Shown: positions 32,816 to 44,008 of the stretch, in pieces | Numbering within the stretch: the first letter of the stretch is position 1 | Layout: the number at the start of each line of letters is the position of its first letter | Origin: Anisodus tanguticus | Lineage: Eukaryota; Streptophyta; Magnoliopsida; Solanales; Solanaceae | DNA: 64,000 nt | NCBI GenBank assembly: GCA_034509755.1 | Contig: CM067549.1 | Location: 29,532,001-29,596,000, forward strand | Direction: 5' to 3' | Program-made: the position numbers and the translations under genes | The notes under the pieces: generated by a model | Database searches by the model: none | What the model was told of the DNA's origin: nothing | Seen by the model: only the letters and a program-made list of their open reading frames with translations

Positions 32816-32999
32816 ATTATATTCTTTGTAAGCACATTGATTAACTTGATTTTTGCAAAAGCTTTAATACTTAAGAAATATGAAACATAGAATGTGTTAA
32901 TATTTATATTATTTTGATATTACATTTAAGTTAACTCCTAAATGAACATACTCGCACTAAAGCTAATATAACTCTTTTGCTGTAATTTTTTATTCATTT

Positions 33000-33355
33000 A
33001 GAACCTATTTGACCAAGCTTTTTTTTCCTTCAAAAATGTTTATTACTCTCAAAAAAGTATTTATTTTAAAACACAGAGGTATTTGACCAAACTTTTGAGA
33101 GAAAATACGTGCTTTTAGAGAGTATCAAAAGTTATTTTCAGAAGCTAAAAAAATAGCTTTTCTATAGAAGCACATTTTTTAAAAGAACTTTTGAGAACAA
33201 TAGATTTAGAATCACTTTTTAAACGCTTGTCCAAACACTAATTATTGCTCAAAAGTGCTTTTTGATCTAATTTCGCCAAACATAAACTGCTTCTCGTGAA
33301 ATACTTTTTTGAAAAGAACTTTTGAAAAAAATACTTGCTTTTAAAAGAATGATAT
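33000..33355. mobile_element. MITE remnant of the 'AAAAGTGCTTTT' type
   Basis: Repeated words TTTGACCAAGCTTTT / TTTGACCAAACTTTTGAGAG and their complements (TTGTCCAAACAC, TTTCGCCAAACATAAACTGC), together with AAAAGTGCTTTTTGA and GAACTTTTGAAAA, form a degenerate inverted structure common to AT-rich plant MITEs. The borders are uncertain. Confidence 0.5.
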
Positions 33356-33887
33356 ATGATAATTATTGAATGAAATTTGTAATGTACATTTATCCTTAAT
33401 TATTATAGATCATAGCAGTGTTGTAGGAGTTTTATTTTCTAGTTAAATTCATAACCAGCAAATTAAGCAAAATCAAAAGTTAAACTTGAACAACTTTTGG
33501 GTATAATTTCTATTAACCAATGCTCAACTTTGGGTATAATTTCTAATAACCAATGCTCAACGTGGATAGAATGGGAAGAAAGTATAGCGTTAATTTTATT
33601 TAGAATTTATTAAGAAAAACATTCAAAGTCCCATAACAATTGGCACCACAAATTGAAACTTAAAAGCCCATAAAAGGGCCAGCAAACAGAAAGTTAAAAA
33701 GGAAAGTCATGTAACAACTGCCAAAGAAAACAATTTAAATCGGCCCCATATTTTGAAAAAGCAGTCGATGGGCCAAGACTCCAGGCAGTCATGTTGATGA
33801 AACAGAGGCCTGAAGGAGCTCAACTGTCTGTGGCTTCTAATATAAGAAAATATAACTGCATATTTTTTGAAAATATTTAAACTAAGG
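33356..33887. other. Non-coding, nothing recognised
   Basis: A 30-bp direct repeat (TTGGGTATAATTTCTATTAA / TTGGGTATAATTTCTAATAA, about 33497 and 33530) is the only structure seen. No open frame. Confidence 0.4.
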
Positions 33888-34274
33888 GTGTGTTTGGTAA
33901 AATGTTTTTTTAGAAAACAAGTGATTTTTTTACTTATTTACTAGTGTTTGGTAAATAAGCAAAGAAATATTATCTCAAGAGCTTTTATGTCTTTTAGCAA
34001 AACACTATAGGGTTGGATGGGATGGGGAGTGGGGGTTCGGGGGTGGTGGAGGATGGGATGGTCAAGGGTGAGGGTTGGGGGTATTGGGGAGGTTGGGATG
34101 AGACAATGAACTTGGTATGACATTTGTGGAACTTGTTTTCTCTACTTCCATTAGATAAGTCATTTTTTTTTTCATTTTTAAGCAACTTATTTTTTTAGAG
34201 AAAATGTTTTCCAAAAGTTTTGACCAACCAAACACGAGAAAATTGGAAAATATTTTCCTCCATACCAAACACAC
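33888..34274. mobile_element. G-rich MITE (family 'GCAAAACACTAT'), copy 2
   Basis: The ends are GTGTGTTTGGTA (33888) and TACCAAACACAC (ending 34274), a 12-bp perfect terminal inverted repeat. Inside are the core GCAAAACACTAT (about 33998) and a G-rich tract at 34016-34095. The right-half wording CATTTGTGGAACTTGTTTTC is shared with the element at 44935-45780. Confidence 0.75.
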
Positions 34275-34780
34275 TGATGGATATAAGGAGGGGTGATGTT
34301 GGATAAGTGGGTCAGGTGTGGAGGATGTTCGGGTTGAGCCGTAAATGGATGTCAAAATGGGGTTCTCGAATTCTCGGTTTGGTGGAACAGTGGGGTGTTT
34401 GAGGGCTATTTCGGGTGGATCCATAAGGAGTTGGGTTTAGGCGTTTACGGAGGGTGTTATAGACACTTTGAGGGTTGTAGTGATGATCGGGGTTCACCGG
34501 TTTGATGATGGAGGATGTTGGAACTGGACTGAAACAGTGAGGTCGTCAACAAGGTGTATTATGCGGTCTGTTTGGTGTTGTCAGGATTGGACGGGACTTT
34601 GTGGGTGGTTTTGGGGGATTACCTTTGATAGGGATGTTTATGGAGTCTTATGGGACGTGGGGGGTAAAAGGGTTGAAGTATTTTGGTCGAGTAATGAACA
34701 CGGAATGCAAAGTGCAATCCGGGCACACGCCAACTATAGATTGGTACGCTTTTGGTGAAGTACTTGGTGTGATGGTTAAG
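34275..34780. other. Unidentified G-rich region
   Basis: Frames are open on both strands (34468-34758 +, 34497-34062 -), but none resembles a known family. The + strand reading is rich in G and W, the - strand in P, T and H, which is what G-rich non-coding sequence produces. It could be internal to an LTR element whose LTR is at 34781-36081. Confidence 0.3.
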
Positions 34781-36081
34781 TGTTGATGAATGAGGTGTTG
34801 ATGAAATATGGAGGATATGCCAAAGGATAGAGGAACGGGGAGTTAATTGCCCGAACCGACACCAAGGATTTGGTGATCAATACCACAAGGTCGAGACTGG
34901 GATTTGCTAGTCGCAATGCCCGTGAACAAGCCAAGTAAGGGTGATCGATGCCCTTGTTGCTCCCAAGGCTTAGACTAAGTTGGTCCACACAAGTACCAAC
35001 CTTCGTTTACCACCAAGGGTGTTCTTCATGCTTGGGTATAGACTAGGTCACACAAGTCCTAATGAATACTTGCACCGAAGGAGAGTTTGGTTCACACAAG
35101 AACCAACCTAAAGTAAACACACACAAGTGAATACAATTAGCTTGGAGTAAAACTCACTTTTATATATCAATCAACTCTGATTATTTACAAGTCCTAAGGG
35201 TCCTATTTATAGTATTTAATGGACCTTTCTACAAGACAAACAAAAGACACAAACTACTAGTACAATTTCGGCCAAGTGGGAAAGGGTTTGGATTGGCTTG
35301 GGGACCAAGTTGCTTTTCGGCCATTGTGAGTAATGTGAAATGGTTTGACTTTTCTTGGAGACAAGGTTAAGTTCAATCCCTTTCACATCCCTTTATGGAG
35401 TCCAAGTCGAATAGGGGATGTATTGGTTCTTTCAAGACTTCATCTTCTTGGAACTAGTTTGGAAGCTTCCATTCTTTGTTCTTGTTTAACAAGTAATTTT
35501 GGCCAAGCCTCTTCACTTCCCCTAGGACGAATTGGAAGACTTCTATGTAACAAGTTCATAAGTTTGTTGGCTCATAACTTCAGCCCTTAAAGTCCCCATC
35601 TTCTAGAAGTCTCTTGTCCTTGCCATGATGTCGACCAAGTCATCATTTGTCCTTGCTATCTTGTCTTGGACAACCTTCACTCAGTTTTTGTGTCCCATGG
35701 AAGAACCTCTCAGCCTTGCCCATTATTGTGGCCCTATTAATTGTGTCCTAATGTAATTATTACATGACAAACTATGTCCTAAGCTAAGAGCTAAAAACTA
35801 ATCTAAGAAATAAAGACAAGCTAAAAGAAAATATGGTCTTCGGCCAAAACCTACATACAAAGCCGAATAAAACATGTACTTGAATATTCACGTAACAAGT
35901 TCAATGCCATTCCATTTTCCATGCCATAATAAGCACATTATCAATGGATGATTAAGCATCTTCGAAACTTCGAGCTTAGCACATCGAGGATAAAATTAGA
36001 ACCTTGAGATCACGAGAATTTTTCCATCAAACACCCTAAGCGTCCACTGATTATCACAAATAAGGAACAATGATTATAACA
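34781..36081 (-). mobile_element. Possible LTR or retroelement leader, reverse orientation
   Basis: On the - strand a TATAAATAGG box (about 35205-35214) is followed by a leader with AAAAGTGAGTTTTACTCC and ends at TTTCATCAACA near 34796; this resembles the R-U5 half of an LTR. TGTTATAATC at 36081 could be the LTR start. No matching second copy or target duplication was found, so the call is tentative. Confidence 0.3.
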
Positions 36082-36094
36082 ATAATCTTCACCT

Positions 36095-37180
36095 TGTTGG
36101 AATTTTACCAATGTGAAATTAAGTTTATCCCATTATTTATGACTCGAACAATTGGGGCCCGCACATCGAAAACGTCATTTTCACACACGTGCAATCTTAG
36201 TGCCAAGTATCATAAATTTCATTAATGAAAGAGATATTGGTACGTAAGTGAAATGTTTGGGACATAGAATGATGAACGGTTATTTGCTAAATGACAAGTG
36301 TTCCACGTTGGTAAACGAAGGAAGGATTGTGCGAAGTGTAAGATGGTACGGGTCGAAAAAGGGCCGCGGAGCCGAGAAGGGCCGCGGCGCCCCTAGCAGC
36401 GCCGCGACGCTTGACTAGCAGTGAGCATCGTGGGTTTTCTGGTTGAATTAGCGCCACGACTCTTCATTGGTAGTGACTGCTCGACGGAATCCCAAAGGTT
36501 TGGCTGTTGAGGTGGTTTCAATGGCATTGAATCCACCCAATAATGGCAATTACTTGGACCATTATGTTGCTGCATTACTTGGAGGTTAAATGTCATCTAT
36601 TACATGGCAATTGATTGCCATTATGGGGCATTTGAAAGGCCATCTTGCACACCTATAAATTGAGGCCTTTGGCTCAATTCTATAGATGACCATGAATAGA
36701 AAAACAAGTTAACAACACCACAAAAAGATCAGATTTTCCTGATATCAATCTTTCTCTTAGCAATCTTCATTATTCGTGTTCTTCGCTGAGTTCATTTGTG
36801 TAGGCTCTGCACACTTGATAGTTTACTGTTTCATTTTGGTAAACTATTGTCCACACTTCCGTAAAGCCTATATATGGGGACAATCTTGTCTTAAAGACAG
36901 AGAGCCATCTCTCGACTCAGCCGGTGGTGTTGTGATTATCTAATTGGTTGCTAAGTGTTTCAGGTGTGAACTAGAAGTCAAAGGACTCTAACCATTCGGA
37001 TTCTCAGCGGATCTACAAGACACAAGTGTAGCAGTTTATACTCTTGTATTTCCGAATACAAGATCCATATTTGAAGTTCCGATTCAAGATCAAGATATTG
37101 ACAACTTGCTGTTGTAATCTTTGTTGTTTATCCTTTCGATCATTGTAATAGTTATTTAATATTCCCGTACGTGCTTTACA
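36095..37180 (+). repeat. LTR copy A
   Basis: It has about 1,086 bp, the TGTTGGAATTTTAC start, a GC-rich block (GGGCCGCGGAGCCGAGAAGG) near 36363 and a TATA-like CCTATAAATTG near 36652. It stops at GTGCTTTACA and lacks the last nine bases (TATCCAACA) seen in B and C; two bases (CT) then lead straight into copy B. Confidence 0.9.
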
Positions 37181-37182
37181 CT

Positions 37183-38274
37183 TGTTGGAACTTTACTAAT
37201 GTGGAATTAAGTTTATCCCATTATTTATGACTCGAACAATTGGGGCCCGCACATCGGAAACGTTGTTTTCACACACGTGTAATCTTAGTGCCAAGTATCA
37301 TAAATTTCGTTAATGAAAGAGATATTGGTACGTAAGTGAAATGTTTGGGACATAGAATGATGAACGGTTATTTGTTAAATTACAAGTGTTCTACGTTGGT
37401 AAACGAAGGAAGGATTGTGCAAAGTGTAAGATTGTACGGGTCGAAAAAGGGCCGCGGAGCCGAGAAGGGCCGCGATGCCCCCTAGCAGCGCCGCAACGCC
37501 TGACTAGTAGTGAGCGTTGTGGGTTTTCTGGTTGAATTAGCGCCGCGGAACTTCATTGGCAGTGACTGCTCGACGGAATCCCAAAGGTTTGGCTATTGAG
37601 ATGGTTTCAATGGCATTGAATCCACTCAATAATGGCCATTACTTGGACCATTATATTGCTGCATTACTTGGAGGTTAAATGTCATCCATTACATGGCAAT
37701 TGATTGCCATTATGGGGCATTTGAAAGGCCATCTTGCACACCTATAAATTGAGGCCTTTGGCTCAATTTTATAGATGACAATGAACAGAAAAACAAGTTA
37801 ACAACACCACAAAGAGATCAGATTTTCCTGATATCAATCCTTCTCTTAGCAATCTTCATTATTTGTGTTCTTCGCTGAGATCATTTGTGTAGGCTTTGTA
37901 CACTTGATAGTTTGCTATTTCATCTTGGGAGACTATTGTCCAAACTTCCGTAAATCCTATATACGGGGGCAATCTTGTCTTAAAGACAGATAGCCATCTC
38001 TCGACTCAGCCGATGGTGTTGTGATTATCTAATTGGTTGCTAAGTGTTTCAGGTGTGAACTAAAAGTCAAAGGACTCTAATCGTTCGGATTCTCAGCGGA
38101 TCTACAAGCAGTGTAGCAGTTTATACTCTTGTATTTCCGAATATAAGATCCATATTTGAAATTCCGATTTAAGATCAAGATATTGACAACTTGCTGTTGT
38201 AATCTTTGTTGTTTATCATTTCGATCACTGCAATAGTTATTTACTATCCCCGTACGTGCTTTACATATCCAACA
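37183..38274 (+). repeat. LTR copy B
   Basis: It has 1,092 bp, complete from TGTTGGAAC to TCCAACA. By my count over the last 440 bp it differs from A and from C at about 25 sites each, whereas A and C differ at about 15. Confidence 0.9.
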
Positions 38275-38291
38275 ATTTTAAGACAAGATTG
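38275..38291 (+). promoter_or_regulatory. Candidate self-complementary primer binding site
   Basis: TTTAAGACAAGATTG (38277-38291) starts two bases after the LTR, where a primer site belongs, but it does not match the tRNA-iMet type TGGTATCAGAG. It is the exact reverse complement of CAATCTTGTCTTAAA inside the LTR (37970-37984 in copy B, also present in A and C). Confidence 0.5.
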
Positions 38292-39160
38292 TATTAGTGT
38301 TCGAAAGATGTTGGTCGACAAGTGTATGAGCAAATCTGGTTGTGGTTTTCTTCTTGAAAATAGTTTGGTTGACAGTTCTGTTAACAGTTCAAACACTATC
38401 TCTATCAACAACCGTGTTTTCAAATCTGGTCTTAGTTTTGGTTCTCTCTTTGGCGACAGTTACAAATCTGTTTCCATCAAAGGTGGGATCTCTGGATCTG
38501 ATGCTGAGCTTCAAGATACTGCTGATAGTCATGCTAGTACGACTAAAGATGAAGGACGAGTTGGTGTCACCGCTCCCGAGGGTGGTGGAAACAAGCGCCC
38601 ATGAGAGGTTGAGGATGTCAACTGGGACAAGAGGAGAAGGCTGAAGATGATGTTCTATCATGTAGCAAAAGGCCTATATATGTCCCAGACAAAGGATCCG
38701 AATTATGGTAAGGAAGATATGAACACTCAGTCTAATTGAAGTGAGCCAGAATCCAAAAGGTCTAAGTTAATAATCATTCCTTATCTATATTGTGTTTAGT
38801 TAATATCTGAATAAAAGTGTGTAAAGCAAGACTGGAAATATGAAAGCGTTTTCATTAAAAACTTATATTCCCTACACTCTAAAATCAGATATTGAATCTT
38901 CTTCCTTCCCGGTTAAAGATTGGACTATTTTAAACAAAACTTAAAAGATCCATTATTTTGGGTGTAATTATTAAAAGTGTGTAAAGTATGCTCGCACATA
39001 CGAAGGAGAGAGATCCACTGACTATGCGAAAACTGTTACCACTCTTAAGTAAGCGCCAGGGATTTCCCTGGGCACCAATCACAAGGGAAGAAGACTAAAA
39101 ACTAATGGCTTTTCTTAAGACGTTGAACCTGTCACACTATTTGACAGAAGATCCTTCATT
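38292..39160 (+). pseudogene. Unrecognised 5' internal region of the Copia element
   Basis: The gag region is expected here. A frame continuing to 38604 encodes a Ser/Gly/Asn-rich stretch (KSGCGFLLENSLVDSS, KSGLSFGSLFGDSYKS) that is not recognisable as gag. The rest is broken in all frames. Confidence 0.4.
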
Positions 39161-39420
39161 TGATAGGATGATATTGGACACTCAGTCGTACAAAGCCTAC
39201 GGGCGACTGTAGTGGGCCAGAATTTAGTTGATAGGATGATATTGGACACTCAGTCATACAAAGCCTACAGGCGACTGGAGTGGTCCAGAATTTCCAGGTC
39301 TTAAATGATCCGAAGGCAAAAAAAAAGACAGAAAAGTAATGGACACCTAGTGAGGTGGGCCAGAGTTTCCAGGTCTTAAATGATCTGAAGGACATAAGAA
39401 TGGCAGAAAAGAAATTGTAC
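39161..39420 (+). repeat. 68-bp tandem duplication and related CAGTCGTACAAAGCC repeats
   Basis: TGATAGGATGATATTGGACA with ACTCAGTCGTACAAAGCCTA occurs at 39161 and again at 39229 (period 68 bp), with few changes. The words GGGCCAGAATTTCCAGGTCT / GGGCCAGAGTTTCCAGGTCT then recur twice more downstream, ending near 39450. Confidence 0.8.
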
Positions 39421-39899
39421 ACTCAGTGTGCCAAAACAACTGGAGTGGGCCAGAGTATCCAGATCACATATGATCTAGTTACGCCCTAACCACGGGCAAG
39501 AGGTTTTTCATGTGAAGCAACGCCACCTCTAAAGTAGAAGGGGTTGGAGAGGTTGTCCTCAATAGGACTTCATGGAATGGGATCACTCTAAAAGGAGGTG
39601 ATACATGTCTCAAACTTGGTATAAAGGACGTTGTTGGTCAAGCTGGTTTGAGACTAGTCCAACAGGTCTGTAATAACTAAGAATGGTACAGTATGTTAGT
39701 AGCTAAATGAATGATATATTTGTAATCCGTGCATCTATAGATTAAGACACGTTAAATGGAAAGTCATTCAAAATCTAACGAAGTTGAGATTGTTGCCTTC
39801 TGTCGACATAAACCCTCAAAATGAATATGAGGTAGGCGAAGAGGAAAAATCACCTTTCCAAGTTCCGTCAAAGGAATAGCGAAAGCAGCACCATTATTC

Positions 39900-40500
39900 T
39901 TGAACTTAGTCACACCTACATGGGTGATTTGAAGTATATACAAAATAGAGGAGGGAGACAAGTACTTTGTGACCTTCATTGATGATAGTACAATGTATTG
40001 CATCCTTTGTTTGTTGAAAAGCAAAGATGAAGCTGTTGAAGCGGATAAACACTACAAAGCAGAAGTTGAAAATCAACTAAGCCTACAAATTGAGGAATTC
40101 GTAGTGATAGAGATGGAGAATGTGAAGCATCGTTGATCAAACGACTGCTCATTACTCACCTCAGTCTAACAGTGTTATCCAAGCGCAAAGTCATACGCCC
40201 AAAATATGTGGGGCAAGGCGATCCTTACCATTAATGAGATTCTCAACAGAACTATGCATAAGGTTAAGGATAACCCTCCGTGTGAAACATAGAAAGGATC
40301 CCACATACAAATGTTGTGATGTGGGGTGGCTTGGTAGAAGTTGAATTACCGAAACAGGTCAAGTTGGACCTAAGACTGTAGATTGCATATCCATTGGATA
40401 TGCAAATAACAGTAGTGCTTATTGCCTCTTGGTGTCAAAGGATGTAGAATTCTTTGAGGATAACTTTCTTTGAGAAAGAAAAAGAAGTAATTGCTCGAGG
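39900..40500 (+). pseudogene. Copia integrase relic
   Basis: KYFVTFIDDSTMYCILCLLK (from 39961) is the Copia integrase core. TAHYSPQSNSV-like wording follows near 40140, and WGCLVEVELP, LGPKTVDC and GYANNSSAYCLLV near 40325-40440 mark the C-terminal region. Stops and frameshifts separate them. Confidence 0.8.
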
Positions 40501-40609
40501 TTAACAAGAACCCGCGAGGGCCTGACCGTTCGGAACTAGACGTTCCGTATCTACAGGACTCGGAAGTTGTTGACTATCCGAAACTTAATATTCCAGATCT
40601 ACAAAACTC

Positions 40610-42010
40610 AGGAATTCTAGATGTTGAACCGAGATGAATCAAAGAGGAGACAAAGACTTGTTCCAGGCCTTCTAGCTTGTATGGTTGAGAATGAACCATG
40701 GACAATTAACAAAGAATTGTCATCTCCAGAAGTGCTGGTTTGGAAAGAAGCTACAGAAAGAGAAATAAATTCCATCATATAGAACCATACTTGTGTAATG
40801 GTTGACCTTCCTCTGGGAAAAGAACCTTTGGGTTGTAAAAGTGGATACTGACAAGTGAGTACAAAGTTGATGGATCTACTGACGAGTATAAGGACTCGAC
40901 TACTTGGATATGTGCTCCCTTGTGAATAGCTTAACATTCAGGGCCATTATAGTCTTGCGTAACATGGATGTTGAAACAACCTTCCTAACCGGAGAGTTGT
41001 AAGGGGAGGATCAGAGTTGGTTTGTTGGACTATTGGGCTTCTTCCTGAACTTTCATTTTGGTTCCTGAAATGTTTACATTTTGGTCATGGAAGTTTCAGT
41101 TAAAACAAAAATAATGAAACTGACAACAGAAACATTGACTCTGAAGTTAGAAAGCCAACAGTTGGAAAAACCAACAGTCTGAAAGTGGAAGTTATATTGA
41201 AACAAAAGTCTCGATATGAAAGATATGGGTATCACAAATGACATCTTAGGAATTGGGATTTCTAGGACATCTAACAGACTGGTCTAACTCCAAACTCTGT
41301 TGTGAGATAATTGACAGTCTCGTTGAAGTTATCAATGGATATGAATCATATAACTTATTGGAATCATGGTGCACCCATGTACAAGGAGCGATATATGCAG
41401 GTCACATGTAGTTCAATGTATTGTACACACTATAACCGACCTGATATCGGTCTACAAAGCAGATCAGTTGAACTAAGGTTCACTCGTGATTCTGGAAATG
41501 ATCAATAGAAGGCGTTAAATCGGATATGACGATGTCTAAAATGTTTGCTTATTTACAGATTATGGTATTCTGGATATCCAGCGGATCTGGGAGAACACAG
41601 TGATGCAATCTGGACATCAGATATGAAAAACACCAAAACCACAAGTAGATGTGTATGGTGTGTCTTAGAAAATCCTCTAAGAAAACTTGCATCGGCCGAT
41701 TCATGATGGAATCGGAGTTTATCGCTTTAAACAAAGCATGAAAGAAGTTGAGTAACTTCATGACTCCTTAGAGGACGTCCCTTATTGGGAGAAACCCGTG
41801 CCTTCAGCAGTTATACACTGTGGCTAGCCGGTCAGCTTTAAGAAGGGCACGGATGACGGCGTCTAGAGATATCTATAGGATCTGTCGGAGATATAAGTCC
41901 GTATGACAGTTTTTCATCATGGGTGTCACTTCTTTGGTTACTAATCAAAGGATATAGTGGACCCTTTAACTAAGGGACTATCCAAAGATCAAGAGTTTTG
42001 CCTGTCTAGG
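40610..42010 (+). pseudogene. Copia RT and RNase H relics
   Basis: SPEVLVWKEATEREINSII and NHTCVMVDLPLGKEPLGCK (about 40727-40840) match the beginning of RT_2. KKTCIGRFMMESEFIALNKA (about 41672-41745) and EDVPYWEKPVPSAVIHC-type wording (about 41770-41822, after a shift) match RNase H. VDPLTKGLSKDQ (about 41958-41992) is the pol end. The RT catalytic region is not recognisable. Confidence 0.78.
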
Positions 42011-42658
42011 GGAATGGGCTTAAAACACAAACAATACGAACCTTTGCTGTGGTAACCCAACTATACTGACTGGAGATCCCAAGAATTTGGTTCAATGGGA
42101 AAACTAAGCTGCAAAAGGTTCAGTTGAGCGTTTCGGTGGAAGCAAGAGCACTTCAGATGATGATTTCTGTAAAGAAACGCAAATCCAAAGCCGTTCCCGT
42201 GATAGACATTAAAGTGCTACATGCATGGTGGGTAAAGGTTAAGTTTCCAAACCTTTAACGATCATCAAACGGTTGAGGTTAAAGGTTGGGGAAAATTTTA
42301 ATGATTCCTAACACTTGTGAAGTGAGGTATAGCAGGATACCTTGTAAGAGATCACCTATTTAAGTGCGAGGACATGCCGCCTCAAATGAACGTACTTAAG
42401 AATCCAAGTGTATCCACGGCCACAACGGACAGAACAATAAGAAGAAATGAATAAATGGGAGGTATTGTGTTGGTACCATTGTCTAGGCTTACACTAAACA
42501 CTGACGGTTCAAGACATCGTGTTCACCGCGCAGTAAGTAAGTCCGATGATATTCAACTAGGGAAGGTTCAAAGGGGAAGCTACATCTCCTGATGCAATAT
42601 CTTTTCGTTGAACGATTGTTGAAAGTAGGCACCTTGTGTGTGAGCCAAAATCTTTTTT

Positions 42659-42668
42659 AAGAGGGGAT
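42659..42668 (+). promoter_or_regulatory. Polypurine tract before LTR C
   Basis: AAGAGGGGAT sits directly before the TGTTAG start of LTR C, the expected place and composition. Confidence 0.8.
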
Positions 42669-43756
42669 TGTTAGAAATTTACTAATGTGGAATTAAGTTT
42701 ATCCCATTATTTATGACTCAAACATTTAGGGCCCGCACATCGAAAACGTCGTTTTCACACACGTGCAATCTTAGTGCCAAGTATCATAAATTTCGTGAAT
42801 GAAAGAGATATTGGTATGTAAGTGAAATGTTTGGGACATAGAATGATGAACGGTTATTTGCTAAATGACAAGTGTTCCACGTTGGTAAACGAAGGAAGGA
42901 TTGTGCGAAGTGTAAGATGGTACGGGTCGGAAAAGGGCCGCGGGGCCGAGAAGGGCCGCGACGCCCCCTAGCAGCGCCTGACTAGCAGTGAGCGTCGTGG
43001 GTTTTCTGGTTGAATTAGCGCCGTGGCGCTTCAATGGCAGTGTCTGCTCGATGGAATCCCAAAGGTTTGGCTGTTGAGGTAGTTTCAATGGCATTGAATC
43101 CACCCAATAATGGCCATTACTTGGACCATTATGTTGTTGCATTACTTGGAGGTTAAATGTCATCCATTACATGGCAATTGATTGCCATTATGGGGCATTT
43201 GAAAAGCCATCTTGCACACCTATAAATTGAGAACTTTGGCTTAATTCTATAGATGACCATGAATAGAAAAACAAGTTAACAACACCACAAAGAGATCCGA
43301 TTTTCTTGATATCAATCCTTCTCTTAGCAATCTTCATTATTCGTGTTCTTCGCTGAGTTCATTTGTGTTGGCTTTGCACACTTGATAGTTTACTGTTTCA
43401 TTTTGGTAGACTATTGTCCACACTTCCGTAAAGCCTATATATGGGGGCAATCTTGTCTTAAAGACAGAGAGCCATCTCTCGACTCAGCCGGTGGTGTTGT
43501 GATTATCTAATTGGTTGCTAAGTGTTTCAGGTGTGAACTAGAAGTCAAAGGACTCTAACCGTTTGGATTCTCAGCGGATCTACGAGCCACAAGTGTAGCA
43601 GTTCATACTCTTGTATTTCCGAATACAAGATTCATATTTGAAGTTCTTATTCAAGATCAAGATATTGACAACTTGCTGTTGTAATCTTTGTTGCTTATCC
43701 ATTCGATCATTGTAATAGTTATTTACTATTCCCGTACGTGCTTTACATATCCAACA
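42669..43756 (+). repeat. LTR copy C (3' LTR)
   Basis: It has 1,088 bp, TGTTAGAAATTTAC to TCCAACA. It carries a short deletion in the GC-rich block near 42975 compared with A and B. The small ORF on the - strand (43163-42861) also exists in A and is a by-product. Confidence 0.9.
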
Positions 43757-44008
43757 CACCCATCTAATTAAAATTAAGGATCGAATTCCAGATCACATGA
43801 TGAATAATAATATATTACGTTTTAATAATTTGATCTACTTAGAGTAACGCTATAGTAATAAAAATTTAGCTATTTGATTGTTTTTTTGGGTAAATTTCTA
43901 GAATTAATGGTTGAACCCAAATAAATTTCTCGTAATTTAGGATATAACTTGAGAGATGAATAATGTGACGAGGGCAATTCACAGGAGTGCCCCTATTTTG
44001 GGGTGGTC
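43757..44008. other. Short non-coding gap
   Basis: AT-rich, no structure seen beyond flanking the LTR C target base pairs. Confidence 0.4.

Larger units (their letters stand above)
36095..43756 (+). mobile_element. Ty1/Copia element with LTR-LTR-internal-LTR layout
   Basis: Three LTR copies are present: A 36095-37180, B 37183-38274 and C 42669-43756, all starting TGTTRGAA; B and C end TCCAACA. The internal part is 38275-42668. Copia relics run in order: integrase core (39961-40045), integrase C-terminal (40325-40440), RT start (40730-40840), RNase H (41655-41860) and pol end (41950-41985). The polypurine tract AAGAGGGGAT precedes C. Outer flanks CACCT (36090-36094) and CACCC (43757-43761) agree in 4 of 5 bases, as if A to C were one insertion. 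Coding potential is lost. Confidence 0.88.

Noticed and set aside
36393..36596. - strand ORF repeated at 42861-43163
   Set aside because: It occurs because the LTRs repeat; it is interrupted in copy B and has no recognisable domain.
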